The notes under the pieces were generated by a model that did no database searches, was not told the origin of the DNA, and saw nothing but the letters and a program-made list of their open reading frames with translations. The translations under genes were made by a program, and so were the position numbers. DNA of 40,802 bases from the NCBI GenBank assembly GCA_937890005.1, contig CALBZA010000021.1, forward strand, positions 1-40,802. The letters are read 5' to 3'. Each line of letters starts with the position of its first letter. The stretch's first letter is position 1. This document shows, piece after piece, positions 39,301 through 40,802 of this stretch. The stretch comes from an uncultured Verrucomicrobia subdivision 3 bacterium (GTDB taxonomy: Bacteria > Verrucomicrobiota > Verrucomicrobiia > Limisphaerales > DASXHY01).

Positions 39301-40802
39301 AAAACACTTCCGCCAGATCCATGATGATGGCTCGGCGCGTTTCAGGGCTCTCGATGATCGCTTCGTCCACGGCCGCGCGGGCGGCGGTGTTCGCCTCTTC
39401 ATCCATCCGCACCGCTGCCGCTCCGTTGCGCCGTCCTTCCTCCACGGCCTGTCGCACCTGGTCGATCTCGCCGCGGCGTGTCTCGATCTCCTTGGTGCCG
39501 GCGCGATCCATCTCGCGGCGCACGCGCGCCACATGAGCGTCTGGCGACATGTCCACCATGTCGCGCATCGCCTGAAGACTTTGCGCCATGTCGGTGATCT
39601 GCGGCAGGGCTTCGTCCCAGATCGCCGCCTGCTTGTTTGCCAACGCCTGGGCAGCGGCCGGATCGGTGGATCGTAGTTGCCGCTCTTGTGCGGCCAGATC
39701 GCGGGTGATCGCGCCCAGCAGTTGGCTCCTTACGGCACCTGGTAATTCCGGCGGGTTCTCCCGCCACAACTTAAACGCGTCATCGATGCCGACGCGTTCG
39801 AGGATCCCTTGAGCCAGGGCTGTGTCTGTCCTGTTGCCCCTTGGCTCATATAGATATTGGGTGATTGCGGCCTTTACCTCGTCACTGATGCGATCGCTCG
39901 TCTGTATCTTCTCGCCGGTGGCGCGTGGTGTTCCCTCGTGGATGCTGAACTTTGTGCGGCCGCCATCGGCATCGATGCGTTCCCGGCCGCGAGCGAAATC
40001 CGCCACCGCATTTGCCATTATGCCGCGTGCCCGTTCCAGATCGGTGAACCATCGCGTTCCCTCGAAATCGCGCAGGCGCCAGAGTATCTTGTCCAGGAAT
40101 GATCCGATCGCATCCGCCAGCCTGGTGAACAGTCCAGCATCCACCCTTTGCAGATGTTTCCAAAACTGAGGTTCGCCCATCTGTTCCGAAAGGAAGTCGG
40201 CATACAATTCCTCCCTTGCTTCGCGTTCTGTCAGCTTCTCCAGCTTGACTCGCTCGTATAGACCATCCAGCCGTTCCTTGAACTTTGGGAAATCCTTCAG
40301 CAACGGTGTCAAAAAAGAATCGAGGGCGTGATACAGATCGGGGCGGGTGCCGCTGATCTCGTGCATCAATTCGTGCGATGCGATTGCCAGTGCAGAGCTT
40401 CGGTTTCGCACGTCCAGAAACAGCACGCCAGGCGCAACGCTGCTGCGCAATCCGTTGAAGGGGAGTTTCCGATCCGCGAGAAGGAAGGCGAGCTTTACGC
40501 CGAAAGTTTGCTCAAACGCCGCGCGCGCTTCCGGGGTGATGCCGAGGATTTCCGCAGTAGCTGCGTCGCGCAAATTGGGTTCGACTCTGCGGACAGATCG
40601 GACAACGTCGGGGCCGAAATCTTTAAGCAATCCGGCTTTGACCCTTTCGACCGCAGCATCAGTTGCACTGTCCGAGCGCCTTCCATGTTGCGGCACCTTA
40701 CCACCGCTTTGCCCTTCGTCAACGGCGAACTTGAGCGTTCCATCCGCCAGGGTGTGATTAAAAGTGGGTGAGAAAAGGGAGGAATTGTTGAAGAATAAAG
40801 TG
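36398..40802 (-). CDS. Giant phage/ICE-type polyvalent protein with N-terminal metallopeptidase motif (partial)
   Basis: At least 1467 residues and still open at the right window edge. From a GTG at 40696 one could start a 1432-residue protein, but the frame continues upstream without a stop through ...NHTLADGTLKFAVDEGQ... to the edge, so the gene is 5'-truncated here. Near the N-terminus (about residue 108 from that GTG) is HELMH with EELYADF about 50 residues later: the HExxH plus acidic third ligand of a zinc metallopeptidase. A long coiled-coil-rich middle (Ala/Arg/Glu/Gln-rich) follows, then SSPATHAANVIGNTF, the Sp-T-x-x-x-N-x-x-G-N motif I associate with large polyvalent protein domains of phages and conjugative elements, then hydrophobic segments (VGTALFGALTIAGA) and a degenerate C-terminus. 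Such proteins may be packaged and ejected with the DNA. It is the only gene right of the broken tRNA. Confidence 0.8.
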   Translation of the reverse strand, partial: TLFFNNSSLFSPTFNHTLADGTLKFAVDEGQSGGKVPQHGRRSDSATDAAVERVKAGLLKDFGPDVVRSVRRVEPNLRDAATAEILGITPEARAAFEQTFGVKLAFLLADRKLPFNGLRSSVAPGVLFLDVRNRSSALAIASHELMHEISGTRPDLYHALDSFLTPLLKDFPKFKERLDGLYERVKLEKLTEREAREELYADFLSEQMGEPQFWKHLQRVDAGLFTRLADAIGSFLDKILWRLRDFEGTRWFTDLERARGIMANAVADFARGRERIDADGGRTKFSIHEGTPRATGEKIQTSDRISDEVKAAITQYLYEPRGNRTDTALAQGILERVGIDDAFKLWRENPPELPGAVRSQLLGAITRDLAAQERQLRSTDPAAAQALANKQAAIWDEALPQITDMAQSLQAMRDMVDMSPDAHVARVRREMDRAGTKEIETRRGEIDQVRQAVEEGRRNGAAAVRMDEEANTAARAAVDEAIIESPETRRAIIMDLAEVFSQVPYIVQHAREAVRAKADQLLNRQPRPAGLSPAQHLRQIMDDLGRRAADIFAAHMQGAEPGVSIVRKFQDRLGLDDATARKLATTLSQGLEAEIAKAQKKLADKIARQREQQRRKVERAEQTAKAGAERSADQILGEFARSQSDTLGWGKQGAPDPVRAAVKEQLDTRALTDEQFAAKLEVLKVEPATASALSKAVRREMEIRDTNQLNQPDSKLDSAIRRQLREHNLKLGEVLRQEAGRRGETGEHIADRVVKASGLTGSKAETFRNILRRRWDALVADGQRRALEAIQKRSGVKVTGKVRTAFDRIVELDRLGALNDTQFFGVVKDALKLKRLTDADAKQLRGLVQAAHDAPEGWQKQRAIARVLTFQEHLKGEMGWKDVPMAVWYANVFSSPATHAANVIGNTFKAMEVLGIEILKRPIAAPQILRAFARGAEKGGLEAANVLRTGQVEGTRLLKAEAARPLEWRVQQGGWNKVFTPWAMVGRLLAAEDVLPFKAHEEIRWMLQARRVAKSEGLIGEALDKRVNELLHNTDAAWQAAKAQAATEGLKGMDLQRRAHELIEQQREASMPGSTELARNYGLEHTFNAEPYGVAGAIAEVLNYANQKLVVTRFAVPVVRIVANLTNESLNYFPPVGIARLVIASKTRRLNGKAIASAEEVHYSVARAAVGTALFGALTIAGAKSLEDPDPAFAISGQGPRTRNQREQLRSTGWKPNSIKIGDRYYSYQESHLAIPLNILGNYFDAIRYRNLSEEDAATRSAYVLQNSIHTILDQRMLSGVADLMDAMSNESASGSGKELTRFLSRPAASFLVPNAARWIDQVFDPAVYDADDVKGLVYQQIPVARRQNRAALNVFGEPIERGALERFTTPAKPDLLMTVIASRNAWVPLPGIDGMVVGDRQRGPDYFRPITPEEYYQFVAETGPKIREALTKDMDKIAGMEPAQAQAHVRRLANRIHSEELKQFRP

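Noticed and set aside
1..40802. CRISPR array
   Set aside because: No regularly spaced direct repeats of 24-40 bp; the tandem repeats present have 7-bp periods with no spacers.

Overview
The window looks like a chromosomal contig of a free-living, GC-rich Gram-negative bacterium of the PVC group, most likely Verrucomicrobia (Pedosphaera/Limisphaerales-like). That placement is an inference from gene content: large multi-PAS kinases with an LHNVGN-type H-box, Lpo-type outer-membrane lipoproteins, mostly weak Shine-Dalgarno sites, and heptanucleotide repeats that read NPQSAIR when translated. No rRNA or other phylogenetic marker is present to confirm it.

Left part (1-6.4 kb): a minus-strand run of pyruvate kinase, QueE (7-deazaguanine synthesis) and a class III aminotransferase; a divergent small ferredoxin; and, convergent with it, a REC-PAS-kinase-REC hybrid histidine kinase that overlaps the end of a 1600-residue membrane sensor kinase (6.4-11.2 kb). 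The large kinase has about seven tandem OB-like domains outside the membrane and four PAS domains inside. The two probably form one phosphorelay. A radical SAM enzyme follows at 11.6-12.5 kb.

12.6-16.6 kb is a minus-strand cell-envelope operon: a His-rich glycine-zipper protein, an LpoB-like lipoprotein, a COG3014-like lipoprotein, a YcfL-like lipoprotein and a secreted protein of unknown function. A BI-1/YccA membrane protein and a stand-alone C-terminal half of carbamoyl phosphate synthase large subunit (split carB) follow. 19.6-25.8 kb is a tightly coupled minus-strand cluster: GT4 glycosyltransferase, uridine-kinase-like kinase, alkaline-phosphatase-superfamily enzyme, GT2 glycosyltransferase, a nucleotidyltransferase-fold protein and an Sfp-type phosphopantetheinyl transferase. 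Four of its five junctions are stop/start overlaps or abutments. It looks like a glycan-building or glycan-modifying pathway not matched to a named system.

25.8-30.4 kb carries single genes: alpha/beta hydrolase, a 57-residue zinc-ribbon protein, a 3-hydroxyisobutyrate-dehydrogenase-family reductase, a FIST-domain protein and a bile-acid:sodium-symporter-like carrier. 30.5-35.8 kb is a urease operon, ureD-ureAB(fused)-ureC-ureF-ureG, with no ureE. All three of its intergenic spacers, the first codons of ureF and a loop inside ureF carry short-period palindromic or tandem repeats.

At 36277-36318 a tRNA-Arg(ACG) gene is intact from its 5' end through the anticodon loop and then breaks off. Right of the break lie recombinase-arm-like repeats and then one enormous minus-strand gene (36398 to the window edge, still open), a phage/ICE-type polyvalent protein with an N-terminal HExxH motif. 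I read this as the edge of an integrated mobile element.

The most unusual signals are the repeat family invading coding and intergenic DNA in the urease operon, the broken tRNA with the giant element protein, the GT/kinase/phosphatase/NTase/PPTase cluster, the split carB, and the tandem OB-like sensor array.
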